From positions 496,001-560,000 of the forward strand of contig NZ_AP025343.1 in the NCBI RefSeq assembly GCF_021654775.1: a stretch of 64,000 nt of DNA, in the 5' to 3' direction. The translations under genes were made by a program, and so were the position numbers. Below the pieces are notes generated by a model, which saw only the letters and a program-made list of their open reading frames with translations, searched no databases and was not told the origin of the DNA. Below are positions 36,401-44,470 of this stretch, piece after piece; position 1 is the first letter of the stretch; the number at the start of each line of letters is the position of its first letter. The DNA comes from Paenibacillus azoreducens. GTDB taxonomy: Bacteria; Bacillota; Bacilli; Paenibacillales; Paenibacillaceae.

Positions 36401-36553
36401 ATTTCAGAAGATCAGTTGGGGCAAACGGCGCCGCCCGCAGACAATACACAATCAACCGGCACGCAATCGACCGACATGCAAAATATGACGGATGGCGGTA
36501 CAAATAGCGGAGTCCCAGGTACGCAAGACATGGAAAAAAGCGATACGCAGTAA
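33428..36553 (+). CDS. GTPase-associated single-pass membrane protein
   Basis: 1041 aa, starting in a TAATG overlap with the GTPase gene. The cytoplasmic N-terminal region (1-760) begins with a segment resembling the N-terminal domain of GTPase-associated protein 1 (QQMYTRERRGIFRTTEGFDT, HNYVIP). A long helical body follows. One membrane helix spans about 763-787 (LGAVLALMIVVIGGMLIILK). The outer part has a beta segment (about 830-880), a Gly/Thr/Ser/Asp-rich linker (about 884-955), another beta segment, and a low-complexity Thr/Gln tail. The gene pair suggests it transmits GTPase state across the membrane. Family naming is from memory of the domain and is moderately sure. Confidence 0.78.
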   Translation: MLTPNTVQQQMYTRERRGIFRTTEGFDTIARSQGLDLNFIKKVLHPFCQYDAPAELTARTDKEGQEYPDALHVVHLETGETIVGRSIYQPADFTGLRSAFFTHNYVIPAEFKDAPESDYRTWLNASFAETYDIEQGMDLPELPSIPAMEQGGHLSRDQAFGLLQELKIDEQVFKQLLFAAMASVSGKKKVYIVLDVEIEQLSKKAKQLLELLFASLPYGIRRQLGFLTYAKETQSKKGIQIMFVEKGGLRLNDRSIEKDFLFELAAGRVFNADLDWDDQPYLDFAWDNIGNPARAERFYDFAARMLKDMEPIRQIAIASYHELAVLFQIEEGKVELYEPNKLSVLRSILDYLSPTDSLHTKMRLNDLFLASFDLEFDRIKQGEVAESEVMECIKDYYRVDRKHSERKIVEYFIRSLNNAISLNRKDLVSAIYAMIESDPELNRAFFGRVLSSPGLPKLLFDPYIENRLKKAAKSRDAVELIHRWVVTHPVVLNSTFFTQTAEAQLIDKLRKEAEPIKAANQVLDQLMELDQDPQYGFALVEGGSTFVDRLLYAANLFMLKDVQLNKITKEQLLQIGFLNNPKEFRSWVSRFDSRTRSKAEVMLAAYQWFSNPYPEPSLLKGLSPEERDEVQKLGQNWLRSEVGLPRFGSITLAFCYDVDSEAVDYNGLMDFLYKHAPQPETVYEFIEWSAKEPAFVRPRGLVPAYATAIINYFTEYDPAAFRNKENVRKYFDTAAPVLKPVYAKVKNELASPMIKFLSGNPKAMKLGAVLALMIVVIGGMLIILKVNGGFAKPKAEPEEVKSSPPAMVLLPKKPEVVKEVPALTSKTVRNADKSRVTQLVFHFKQAASCRDFKVDEVVVKNKEGSVMVRMSSPKLEHVCAADSVQSGADSTTGTKSPAGQTDGTGAAGTSGEMTGLDGAQVDGTAADGNTAGQAATGATLDSANPDTGSADVTTNPSGKDAYTSTVNLKLTKKLDLKKVGEVLIDNVPYVIISEDQLGQTAPPADNTQSTGTQSTDMQNMTDGGTNSGVPGTQDMEKSDTQ

Positions 36554-36563
36554 GATATAAAAA

Positions 36564-36607
36564 AGAGTGTCATTCATCCGTATGACGGAGAAAGACGCTC
36601 TTTTTTT
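36564..36607 (+). terminator. Intrinsic terminator of GTPase operon
   Basis: AGAGTGTC/GACGCTCT outer stem (one G-U pair), CCGT/ACGG inner stem, followed by seven T. It lies 11 bases past the stop of the 1041-aa gene. Confidence 0.85.
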
Positions 36608-36639
36608 AGAAAATCAAGAGGCCGGTTGATCTTAGGCTT

Positions 36640-36747
36640 TCATTCCGGCGAGTCGGGATACAGCTCCATCAACTCGAACCGGTTGTCATCCGGGTCTTTG
36701 ACCCGGCACTGCCAACTGTGATCTTTGCCCGGCAGCCTCCAAGTCAT
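36640..36747 (-). pseudogene. C-terminal remnant of a VOC/glyoxalase-family gene
   Basis: The last 35 residues read on the minus strand (TWRLPGKDHSWQ, VKDPDDNRFELMELYPDSPE) match the C-terminal end of VOC metalloenzymes, where the Glu of FELMEL is a metal ligand. The part further upstream in the same frame shows no family match, so the gene body is lost. Confidence 0.6.
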
Positions 36748-37105
36748 ATTTGGATAGTGTAAAGAAAAACATACAAGAAGAGGGGTTGGAAAACTACTCT
36801 GAGAGCCTTTCAACTTTTGAAGGAGGGGTATCCGGCGCACTTGGGTTGCTTGCTGCAGGAAGCTGTGCGGGCTGGGCTGGTATTGTTCGAAGGGACATGT
36901 AAGTATGTTATTTTGCATTGCTTGATTCTTTAATGCTCATATGCCGGATAGATGATGACAGAAATAGAGTCCAAATCTCATTGAATGGGTTTGGGCTTTT
37001 TGGTGTTAAATTAGTATATGTAGTTCAAAATAATTGACAAGGTTGGTGCGTAGGGACATCCAAAATTGTTCATACACACACAGTATCCTTTTGTTAAAAA
37101 AGCCC

Positions 37106-37139
37106 GTCTTCTGTGCGAATACGTCGATTGACTTTTTTG
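37106..37139. repeat. Short repeat D, copy upstream of MATE gene
   Basis: GTCTTCT, then TACGTCGATTGAC and TTTTT. A second copy with a few changes is at 38908-38940, so the two bracket the second MATE gene. The rest of 36919-37228 is AT-rich and holds nothing I can name. Confidence 0.5.
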
Positions 37140-37228
37140 ATCCTCATTTGGGTGAATTCAGGTAAAATTTATGTATGAAAAAGCATATGCGACGGGTGAA
37201 AAAAACTGAAAATATCTTTTGTTTTCTA

Positions 37229-37257
37229 TTGATAATTAATAAACGATAAACTATAAT
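37229..37257 (+). promoter_or_regulatory. Sigma-A promoter of second MATE gene
   Basis: TTGATA (37229-37234), a 17-base spacer and TATAAT (37252-37257), 55 bases before the start codon. One of the clearest housekeeping promoters in the window. Confidence 0.8.
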
Positions 37258-37312
37258 GTCTAAGTAAATTTCAAACCGATGAAAACTTTGTCTAATAAAA
37301 GGAGATGTTGCA

Positions 37313-38743
37313 ATGAACTCTCAGCACCAATCTGCAGATCATGCGGCTGATTCCCGAAGGCCTGATGCAGCGCCTGGAATAGCCCCTCAAACTGGGCCCG
37401 GCGTATACCGGGCCATGATTGCGTTCCTCATTCCGCTCATTCTCAGCAATGCCCTTCAATCCGTCGGCCAGTTGGCAGGCACGATTGTCGTCGGACGCTG
37501 GATCGGAGTAGACGCATTGGCGGCCATTTCCGCTTTTTTCCCTCTCTTTTTCCTGCTTGTATCGTTCGTGATTGGAATCGGTTCAGGGAGTGCGATCTTG
37601 ATCGGTCAGTCTTACGGGGCAGGCAATATAGAAAAGATGAAAACCATCGTAGGCACGACGCTGACCTTCACTTTCCTGCTGGGAATCGTGCTTGCCATTG
37701 TTGGCGGCATTTTTACGGAAGATATTTTGCGTATGGTCGGAACGCCGGCCAATATTATGGATGTAACGATCCATTATGCACGCATTATGTTCTGGAGTTT
37801 GCCTGTGATGTTTCTGTACATGGTATACACGACGTTTATGCGGGGAACCGGCGATTCCAAAACGCCTTTTTATTCGCTGATCGTCAGCACGGTGCTGAAC
37901 CTGATCTTCCTGCCGGTGCTGATTTTCGGATGGCTGGGGTTGCCTAAATGCGGGATTTACGGCGCGGCGTATGCCAATCTGATTTCTACCGTCATTACGT
38001 TTATACTGCTGCTTTTTTATTTGCACTGGAAGCAAAGCCCGCTCCGCCTGGACGCTTCCGTCCGCAGGCATCTGGGCATGAATAAAGAGATGCTGAAGCT
38101 GCTGCTTAAGCTTGGCATCCCGTCAAGCGTCAGCATGATTCTCGTCTCTCTGTCCGAAATTGCGGTCATCGTGTTCGTCAACCGTTTCGGTTCGAATGCC
38201 ACCGCAGCATACGGATCGGTCAACCAGGTCGTCAGTTATGTCCAGATGCCGGCGATCAGTTTAGGGATGACGGTATCCGTTCTGGCCGCGCAGTCCATTG
38301 GCGCCAAACAAAACGACCGTCTGAAGGAGGTCATCCGCGCCGGAATTGTCTTGAACTATATCATCGGCATTGTGTTGATGATTCCGATTTATATTTTTTC
38401 GAAAAATATTTTGTCTTGGTTCATTACGAGCCCGGAAACGTTGGACATCGCCCACCAGCTGCTGATGATTACGTTATGGAGCTATCTCATTTTTGGCCAT
38501 GTGCAGATTATTTCGGCAGCGATGCGCGCGAGCGGGGTCGTGCTGTGGCCGATGATTTTCAGCATCATTTCGATCTGGGGCGTCGAGGTGCCGGTCGCTT
38601 ACGTGCTTTCCTACCATACAAGCCTCGGCATTCGCGGCATTTGGCTCGGTTATCCGGCGGCGTTTATCGTCAGCATGATTTTGGTGTATACGTATTATTG
38701 GCTGGTCTGGAAAAAGAGACAGATTACCAGCTTGGTGCACTAA
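37313..38743 (+). CDS. MATE family exporter (second)
   Basis: 476 aa, 12 predicted membrane segments after a hydrophilic N-terminal tail of about 35 residues rich in Ala, Pro and His. The tail is longer than usual. Family features visible are FLIPLILSNALQSVGQLAGT, the Gly-rich loop GIGSGSAILIGQSYGAG and TFMRGTGDSKTPFY. AAAGGAG is eight bases before the ATG. It sits alone between its own promoter and terminator. It differs clearly from the MATE protein at 7538, so the two are not a recent duplication. Substrate unknown. Confidence 0.93.
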   Translation: MNSQHQSADHAADSRRPDAAPGIAPQTGPGVYRAMIAFLIPLILSNALQSVGQLAGTIVVGRWIGVDALAAISAFFPLFFLLVSFVIGIGSGSAILIGQSYGAGNIEKMKTIVGTTLTFTFLLGIVLAIVGGIFTEDILRMVGTPANIMDVTIHYARIMFWSLPVMFLYMVYTTFMRGTGDSKTPFYSLIVSTVLNLIFLPVLIFGWLGLPKCGIYGAAYANLISTVITFILLLFYLHWKQSPLRLDASVRRHLGMNKEMLKLLLKLGIPSSVSMILVSLSEIAVIVFVNRFGSNATAAYGSVNQVVSYVQMPAISLGMTVSVLAAQSIGAKQNDRLKEVIRAGIVLNYIIGIVLMIPIYIFSKNILSWFITSPETLDIAHQLLMITLWSYLIFGHVQIISAAMRASGVVLWPMIFSIISIWGVEVPVAYVLSYHTSLGIRGIWLGYPAAFIVSMILVYTYYWLVWKKRQITSLVH

Positions 38744-38808
38744 AACCGCGGCTAAGGCTTGGAATTCCATAAACGCGAACAATTGTATTGTGTTAACCCA
38801 TTCTTTGC

Positions 38809-38833
38809 AGCCGGGCTGAGCCCGGCTTTTTTT
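38809..38833 (+). terminator. Intrinsic terminator of second MATE gene
   Basis: AGCCGGGC-TGA-GCCCGGCT followed by T7. Perfect 8-base-pair stem. Confidence 0.93.
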
Positions 38834-38907
38834 AAGATATCAGAATGTATAACTTCGGGGGAAACGCATCCTGATATCGCAAGAAAAACTTCTGCTAAAA
38901 GCGGTCT

Positions 38908-38940
38908 GTCTTCTTAGAAAGTACGTCGATAGACGTTTTT
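38908..38940. repeat. Short repeat D, copy downstream of MATE gene
   Basis: Partner of 37106-37139. The surrounding 38834-39113 stretch has no gene. It contains AGAATGTATAA twice (38844 and 38951) and TATCGCAAGAAAA at 38875, which recurs at 59691. Confidence 0.5.
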
Positions 38941-39113
38941 CTTACGATTATAGAATGTATAAGTTTTTTGGGGTCTTCGCAAAGTATTTGGAATTAGCGA
39001 CGAAGCATAGGCTCCACTCATTACTTTTGCTCCGCAAAAGCGCCCCTTTTTGAGAGGCGTCGGACTTCTTTCCGATACTCTTTGCGGGGGTACTTTGGTT
39101 CATGTTTATGAAT

Positions 39114-40499
39114 TCACTTTAACGGCAGCTTGATATGAAACTCGGTTCCCTCATTTACCCGGCTTTCAACGGTAATCGTGCCGCCGTGCAGGCTGATGAT
39201 TTTTTGCGTAATCGCCAGCCCCAGCCCGCTCCCCGTCTCTCCTTCCCTGCGGCTGCGGGCTTTATCGGCTTTGTAGAAGCGGTTGAAGATATAAGGGATA
39301 TTTTCTTCGGCAATGCCGATCCCGGAATCTTTAAAATCGACATAGCCGTTTTTATCGTCTTGATGCAGCCGGATCGAAATGGTGCCGCCTTCCGGCGTGA
39401 ATTTGATACTGTTGGTCATGAGATTGACCCATACCTGGTGCAGCAGCCTTTGGTCCGCGCTAATAAGGACTTCGGGCAGCTGCATATTTATAGCCAGTTC
39501 TTTCTGGCGCCAGCTCCATTCGGTCGTTAGCAGCACTTCTTTGATTTGTTCGGCCATGTTGAAGGTGGTTTTTTCGAGCGCATCCTGTTCTTTGTCCAGG
39601 GATGCCAGCATCAGCAGCTGCCTGCTCATTTGGGACATGCGTTTGGCTTCGCTTTCAATGACCGCCAGATAGTGCTTCCGCTCTTCCTCGCTAACCTCGC
39701 CGGTCTGCAGCGTTTGCGAAAAACCTTGAATGGAGGAAAGCGGCGACTGGATTTCATGCGATACGTTGGACACGAATTCCTGGCGCATGGCCTCCAACTG
39801 CTCGAGTCCTTTGGCCATCTGGGCAAAATGGCTGGCAAGCCGTCCAATCTCATCTTTCCGGTTTACGTTGAGTTTCAAATGGTAGGTACCTTGCGAAATC
39901 AGTTGCGTCGCTTCGGTCAGTTTCGTGATCGGTTTTACAATATAGCGGGTGCTGACGACGACCAGCAAAATACTGAGCAGAATGATCAGCACAACGATTA
40001 CTGCCAGAAATATATGCAGCTCCCCTAACAGCATATCGATATTGGGACGAACGAATAGGGCATAGGTACCCGTGTCGTAATGCAATGGAACGCCTATTGT
40101 GTTGACCAGCGTATTATCGAAAAAACCTGTAATAAACGCCTTGGAGGGAAATTGTCCGATGCCGTGATACACTTCCCCCTGCTGAACCTGTTTTATGATG
40201 GAAGAAGCAAGCTCGGCATTGCGGAAGGCCCCGCCGTAAAAGCTGCTTTTGCCGCTTGGCCCCACGACGTATATTTGATAGCCCAGCGCTCCGATGCTCT
40301 CAAGATACGGTTCCCGTGCCGAGGCGGGATGGCTCTCGCAGAACAGTTTGATATTTTCCGCCACTTGCGTGATCTTGCTGTCATTGACAGGTTTGAGTTT
40401 ATATTGGTAATAAACGTTGGCCAGCACGAAAGCAAGCACGCTGCTGAGCATCATGACAGCGATCGTCGTAAGGACGATCCGAAGGTAGAGGGATTTCAT
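39114..40499 (-). CDS. Sensor histidine kinase
   Basis: 461 aa. Membrane helix 1 at about 8-28, an extracellular sensor region (about 30-160), helix 2 at about 163-185, HAMP (about 186-238). The dimerisation domain has the phospho-acceptor H248 (FVSNVSHEIQSPLSS). The ATPase domain follows, with its N box (WVNLMTNSIKFTPEGG), D-S-G-I-G and a Gly-rich G2 box (GSGLGLAITQKI). GGAGGTGG precedes the ATG. Its start overlaps the response regulator's stop by 4 bases. The signal is unknown. Confidence 0.94.
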   Translation of the reverse strand: MKSLYLRIVLTTIAVMMLSSVLAFVLANVYYQYKLKPVNDSKITQVAENIKLFCESHPASAREPYLESIGALGYQIYVVGPSGKSSFYGGAFRNAELASSIIKQVQQGEVYHGIGQFPSKAFITGFFDNTLVNTIGVPLHYDTGTYALFVRPNIDMLLGELHIFLAVIVVLIILLSILLVVVSTRYIVKPITKLTEATQLISQGTYHLKLNVNRKDEIGRLASHFAQMAKGLEQLEAMRQEFVSNVSHEIQSPLSSIQGFSQTLQTGEVSEEERKHYLAVIESEAKRMSQMSRQLLMLASLDKEQDALEKTTFNMAEQIKEVLLTTEWSWRQKELAINMQLPEVLISADQRLLHQVWVNLMTNSIKFTPEGGTISIRLHQDDKNGYVDFKDSGIGIAEENIPYIFNRFYKADKARSRREGETGSGLGLAITQKIISLHGGTITVESRVNEGTEFHIKLPLK

Positions 40500-41173
40500 T
40501 TTTTGGCCACCTCCAATTTATAGCCGACCCCGCGCACGGTGCGGATGCTGAAATCATCGGTTATATCCGCAAAACGCTCCCGCAGCCTTTTGATATGGAC
40601 GTCAACCGTCCGGTCGTCGCCTTCGAAATCCGCGCCCCAAATCAGCTGGATCAACTCCTCGCGTGAAAAGGTGCGATCCGGGAAACTCGCCAGCTGCGTC
40701 AACAGCTCGAATTCCTTCATGGGCAGCATGAACATGCTGTCGCCGCAGTATACCATGTAATTTTTGGCGTCAATGACCGTGTCGTTCAGCTTGATGACCT
40801 GTTCATTCACCATCTGGTAACGACGCAGCAGCGCTTTAATCCTGAACACCAGCTCTTTTGGCTCAAAGGGTTTGGTTACGTAATCATCCGTTCCCGCGGA
40901 ATATCCCTTTTCTTTGTCGGGCAGCTGATCCTTAGCCGTCAACAGAATGACGGGAAAATCATAATCCTGGCGAATCTCGCTGCACAACTGCAATCCGTCT
41001 TTGCCAGGCATCATCACGTCGATAACCGCCAGGTTGATATGCTCCCTGGACAGCACTTCCGTAGCCTCGATGCCATCGCATGCCTCGAAAACGGCATATC
41101 CTTCATGCTGCAGGACATGCCTAAGCAGTTCGCGGATATGGGCATCGTCGTCCGCCACCAAAATATGTATCAT
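40496..41173 (-). CDS. OmpR/PhoB family response regulator
   Basis: 225 aa from ATG 41173 (GGGGAG eight bases upstream; an in-frame ATG at 41194 has none). Receiver domain 1-120 with acidic pocket D8-D10, phosphorylated D52 (VIDVMMPGKDG) and Lys in TAKDQ. A winged-helix DNA-binding domain follows (about 130-225; LIWGADFEGDDRTVDVHIKR). First gene of the leftward two-gene unit with the histidine kinase. Confidence 0.95.
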   Translation of the reverse strand: MIHILVADDDAHIRELLRHVLQHEGYAVFEACDGIEATEVLSREHINLAVIDVMMPGKDGLQLCSEIRQDYDFPVILLTAKDQLPDKEKGYSAGTDDYVTKPFEPKELVFRIKALLRRYQMVNEQVIKLNDTVIDAKNYMVYCGDSMFMLPMKEFELLTQLASFPDRTFSREELIQLIWGADFEGDDRTVDVHIKRLRERFADITDDFSIRTVRGVGYKLEVAKK

Positions 41174-41227
41174 AAGGTCAACTCCCCAGCTCATCGTTTA
41201 TCATAAATTCCATTATAACTGTTAGTA

Positions 41228-41272
41228 AAATCAATTTCATAACGGGTTCATAGGACATGATGAAATTGATTT
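41228..41272. promoter_or_regulatory. 13-base perfect inverted repeat between divergent genes
   Basis: AAATCAATTTCAT (41228-41240) and ATGAAATTGATTT (41260-41272) with a 19-base spacer, between the response regulator and PhyH genes. It could be an operator or a stem-loop. Each arm resembles the right end of dispersed repeat C (9469-9525). Confidence 0.45.
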
Positions 41273-41429
41273 AGAAGGGGTGGTTTACACATCGCGTGCA
41301 TGCCGTATTTATGGCAATAATCCGAAAATATGCACACTTTTCCCGGCAATAAACGAAGCGCCTTGATTCAGGCATCCGTACCATTAGAGGTGTAACAAAT
41401 ATCACACCCGATCGGGAGGATGAATGACT

Positions 41430-42167
41430 ATGAAACAAAGCAAGTTGACAGCGGAAGAGATTAACGGTTACCGTAAAGACGGATACGCACTATACAAGAA
41501 GCAGCTGTTCAGCCCGGATAAGTTTGGCATGTTGAAGCAAATATTCGAAGAGCAGCTGGCCGAAAAGGGAGACAAGCTTTCCGATGAGCTCGACACGCCG
41601 CATTTTCGCGACGAACGGCTGCTTGACTTTTTGATGAGCGATGAAGTGCTGAACTTGGTAGAGCCTTTGATCGGACCGAACATCGGGCTTTGGTCGAGCC
41701 ATTTTATATGCAAGGACCCTTATACGGGGCGCGCGACGCCGTGGCATGAGGATTCCGCTTATTGGAAAGGACGGCTTGACCGCTTTGACAAAATCGTAAC
41801 CGTCTGGCTGGCCATCGACCGAAGTTGGGAGGAAAACGGCTGCATGCGCGTCATTCCAGGCACGCATCATAACGGATTTTCCGAATATGAGAATGTAGAC
41901 GGCAAAGCCAATACGTTCGGAACCCAAATCAAAGGCGTGGATGAATCGAAAGCCGTATATTTCGGGCTGGAGCCCGGAGAATGTTCTGTGCATGACTCCC
42001 GCATTATTCACGGGGCGCGTCCGAATACGAGCCCTTACCGCCGCTGCGGTTATACGATGCGCTATTTTTCCACGGAAGCCAAGGTGATACCGGAAAATAA
42101 TCCGGGATTCAAAATCTGGCTTGCACGCGGAAAGGACATTGCGGGAAATCCGTTTATCAATATTTAA
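41430..42167 (+). CDS. Phytanoyl-CoA dioxygenase (PhyH) family protein
   Basis: 245 aa from ATG 41430 (GGGAGG ten bases upstream; ATG 41424 is too close to it). Non-haem iron/2-oxoglutarate oxygenase: iron ligands H106-x-D108 (TPWHEDSAYW) and H194 (RIIHGARPN), with a nearby Arg (RRCGYTMRY) for 2-oxoglutarate. Complete ligands indicate an active hydroxylase. The substrate is unknown; bacterial members hydroxylate amino acids, ectoine or small metabolites. It is followed by AraC and GntR-type regulator genes on the same strand, the nearest candidates for its control. Confidence 0.92.
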   Translation: MKQSKLTAEEINGYRKDGYALYKKQLFSPDKFGMLKQIFEEQLAEKGDKLSDELDTPHFRDERLLDFLMSDEVLNLVEPLIGPNIGLWSSHFICKDPYTGRATPWHEDSAYWKGRLDRFDKIVTVWLAIDRSWEENGCMRVIPGTHHNGFSEYENVDGKANTFGTQIKGVDESKAVYFGLEPGECSVHDSRIIHGARPNTSPYRRCGYTMRYFSTEAKVIPENNPGFKIWLARGKDIAGNPFINI

Positions 42168-42240
42168 AATAATGTATGATCCGTTTCTGTGCAGATAATT
42201 TAAAGCCGGAAGCGGACATGATCAAAAGGGAGGGCGGACG

Positions 42241-43095
42241 ATGAACGGCAACCAGCCGAAGCGGCTGTTAAATGAGCAATATTTGTCCGAGTCCGCTCCC
42301 TTTCGCATTTTCAAGCACCGGATCGAAGGGAGCATTGAGGTCCATTGGCATGAATTTTTTGAAATGGCTTTGGTGCTTGAAGGGGAGGGCGTTCATGTGC
42401 TGAACGGAAAAAGCATGCGCCTTGCGCCAGGCAGCTTATTCCTCGTGACGCCTGCCGATTTTCATGAAATCATTCCCGATCCGGGCAGCGTCATCATTTT
42501 GTATGATGTCGTGTTTACCCAGCATGTGCTGCGGCAGGAGCTGTTTCAATGGTTGTTCCAAAGCTCTGGCGAGCGGGCATGCGACTTGGCGGGAACCGTA
42601 TTTGCGGCTTTCCGCGCAGAATTTGACCGGATGTGGGAGGAGAGCGAGCTGCAGCAGGCCGGAAGCGAATGGGTCTCGCAGGGAGCGCTTGAGCGCGTGT
42701 TGATCGATATGGCGCGAATGGGAGCCCGGGATAGAGAGGATTACCAGGCTAGCGGCCATGTGCATCCATCCATTCGGATAGCGGTGACCTATATCCAGCA
42801 TCATTTCCGCGAACCGCTCACGCTTCATCATGTCGCCAAACATGCCGGCTTGTCGGACAATTATTTCAGCGAATGCTTCCGCAGGCAGCTTGGCACCCCA
42901 TTCCAGGTGTTTCTGCAGGAACAGCGGCTTCAGTTCGCCCATGCGCTGTTGAAGCTGACGGAGCTGCCTGTCACGGAGGTATGTTTGGCGTCAGGTTTCA
43001 GAACATTAAACCATTTCGAGCGAGCCTTCAAAAAGAAATACAACCACACCCCCAGAGAGCTGCGAAGCGGGCAGCGGCCGCAATTCGTTGACTAG
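42241..43095 (+). CDS. AraC family transcriptional regulator
   Basis: 284 aa. N-terminal cupin-like effector domain (about 20-110, FKHRIEGSIEVHWHEFFEMA with the typical HxHxxxE spacing), C-terminal pair of AraC helix-turn-helix motifs (about 180-280; LTLHHVAKHAGLSDNYFSEC and TEVCLASGFRTLNHFERAFK). GGGAGGGCGG precedes the ATG. It follows the PhyH gene by 73 bases. Confidence 0.93.
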   Translation: MNGNQPKRLLNEQYLSESAPFRIFKHRIEGSIEVHWHEFFEMALVLEGEGVHVLNGKSMRLAPGSLFLVTPADFHEIIPDPGSVIILYDVVFTQHVLRQELFQWLFQSSGERACDLAGTVFAAFRAEFDRMWEESELQQAGSEWVSQGALERVLIDMARMGARDREDYQASGHVHPSIRIAVTYIQHHFREPLTLHHVAKHAGLSDNYFSECFRRQLGTPFQVFLQEQRLQFAHALLKLTELPVTEVCLASGFRTLNHFERAFKKKYNHTPRELRSGQRPQFVD

Positions 43096-43191
43096 TCTCA
43101 TAGCTCCAATGATATAATGCTAAATATATATGCCGGGAATGAAAAGAAGCGGCATCGAAGCGAGGAATAATAGCTATTGGAGGACTAGACA

Positions 43192-44322
43192 ATGAGTCAG
43201 GAACGGGAACCGCTTTATATCCAGATTCAAAACCACTTCAAGCAATTGATCTCATCCAGACAACTGGTCGAGGACGACCGGATTCCGACCGAAAAGGAAT
43301 TGATTGACCAGTTTCAGGTCAGCCGTATCACGGTAGCGAACGCATTGGCGGATCTGGCGAATGAAGGCTGGATATACCGCATACCCGGCAGGGGCAGCTA
43401 CGTCAAAGGCATTCCGGAGAAGTACATTCAAAGCGGCCGCAGCTCAGCCATTCAGGAAGCTTACGCCGCGAATTCGCCCAAAATCGGACTCATCTTTCCG
43501 TCCATTGAGGATTTTTTTGCGATTCAGATGGTGCGGGGGATCCGCAAAGCATTAAAGGACAGCAAATATTCGTTGATTGTGATGTTTACATATAATTCGA
43601 AGGAACTCGAAAAAGAGGCAATCCGCGAGCTGCGTTCCAGAGTGGATGGCCTGCTCATTTTTCCGGTCGATGCCGAAGTCTATAACGAAGAGATTATTGC
43701 GCTCAAGATGGAAAATTATCCGTTTGTCCTCCTGGACCGCCATCTTCCGGGAGTCGAAACGAATGTCGTGTTGTCCGATCCGCTTCAAGGCTCCATTTTG
43801 GCCGTGGATCATCTGTGGGAACAGGGGCACCGCAACATTGCGATCTGCTCGAATACGCCGATGCCGACCGTGACGGTGGAGGAGCGGATTCAAGGGTATA
43901 ACGAGGCGCTGAAGCAGAAGGGGGCGCTGATCAATCCTGCGCTGATTTTGACCGATTTCAGCATTCAGGACGAACCCTTCCTGGAGGACTACGCCTTGTC
44001 ACGTTTTATCAAAAACAAGATGGCCACCGCTTATATTGCCCTGAATTGCACGCTTGGAGTCCATATTTGGTCCGTGGCGCGCAAGCTGGGGCTGAGGGTA
44101 CCGGAGGATGTCTCTATTATTACGTTCGATAACCCGAGCCCGATGCTCGAGGAATTCAGCGTGTTTACGTTCATCAACCAAAATGAGGAGAAGATGGGGT
44201 TTGAGGCGGCGAAAACGCTGCTGGATGTGCTTGCGAACCCGAACCGGACCCCGAAATACAGCAAAATCGTTCTGCAGCCGGAATTGGTAGCCAATCGCAC
44301 CACCGGGCCCGTGTCTTCCTAA
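43192..44322 (+). CDS. GntR-type regulator with LacI-like sugar-binding domain (AraR-like)
   Basis: 376 aa. GntR winged helix in residues 1-75 (EKELIDQFQVSRITVANALA) joined to a periplasmic-binding-protein-like domain (about 92-370; IGLIFPSIEDFFAIQMVRGI, VPEDVSIITFDNP). This fusion is known from AraR-type sugar repressors. TTGGAGGACTAG ends four bases before the ATG. It closes the PhyH-AraC-GntR row and ends at a terminator. The sugar sensed is not deducible. Confidence 0.92.
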   Translation: MSQEREPLYIQIQNHFKQLISSRQLVEDDRIPTEKELIDQFQVSRITVANALADLANEGWIYRIPGRGSYVKGIPEKYIQSGRSSAIQEAYAANSPKIGLIFPSIEDFFAIQMVRGIRKALKDSKYSLIVMFTYNSKELEKEAIRELRSRVDGLLIFPVDAEVYNEEIIALKMENYPFVLLDRHLPGVETNVVLSDPLQGSILAVDHLWEQGHRNIAICSNTPMPTVTVEERIQGYNEALKQKGALINPALILTDFSIQDEPFLEDYALSRFIKNKMATAYIALNCTLGVHIWSVARKLGLRVPEDVSIITFDNPSPMLEEFSVFTFINQNEEKMGFEAAKTLLDVLANPNRTPKYSKIVLQPELVANRTTGPVSS

Positions 44323-44423
44323 AAAGCGTATAGGCCATTGAATTGATAAGAGCGGAGTTAGCACAAGGGAACTGCGGTGTTGAGACCGGCATAAGAAAGG
44401 CTGCAAGTCTGCAGTAAAAATGG

Positions 44424-44459
44424 AAATCCTCGACCCGAAAGCGGATCGAGGATTTTTTT
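44424..44459. terminator. Bidirectional terminator between GntR and Rrf2 genes
   Basis: AATCCTCGA/TCGAGGATT with an inner CCG/CGG extension around GAAA, T7 on the plus side and an A-rich flank on the other. It serves the two convergent genes. Confidence 0.85.
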
Positions 44460-44470
44460 CGCACTGCAAG

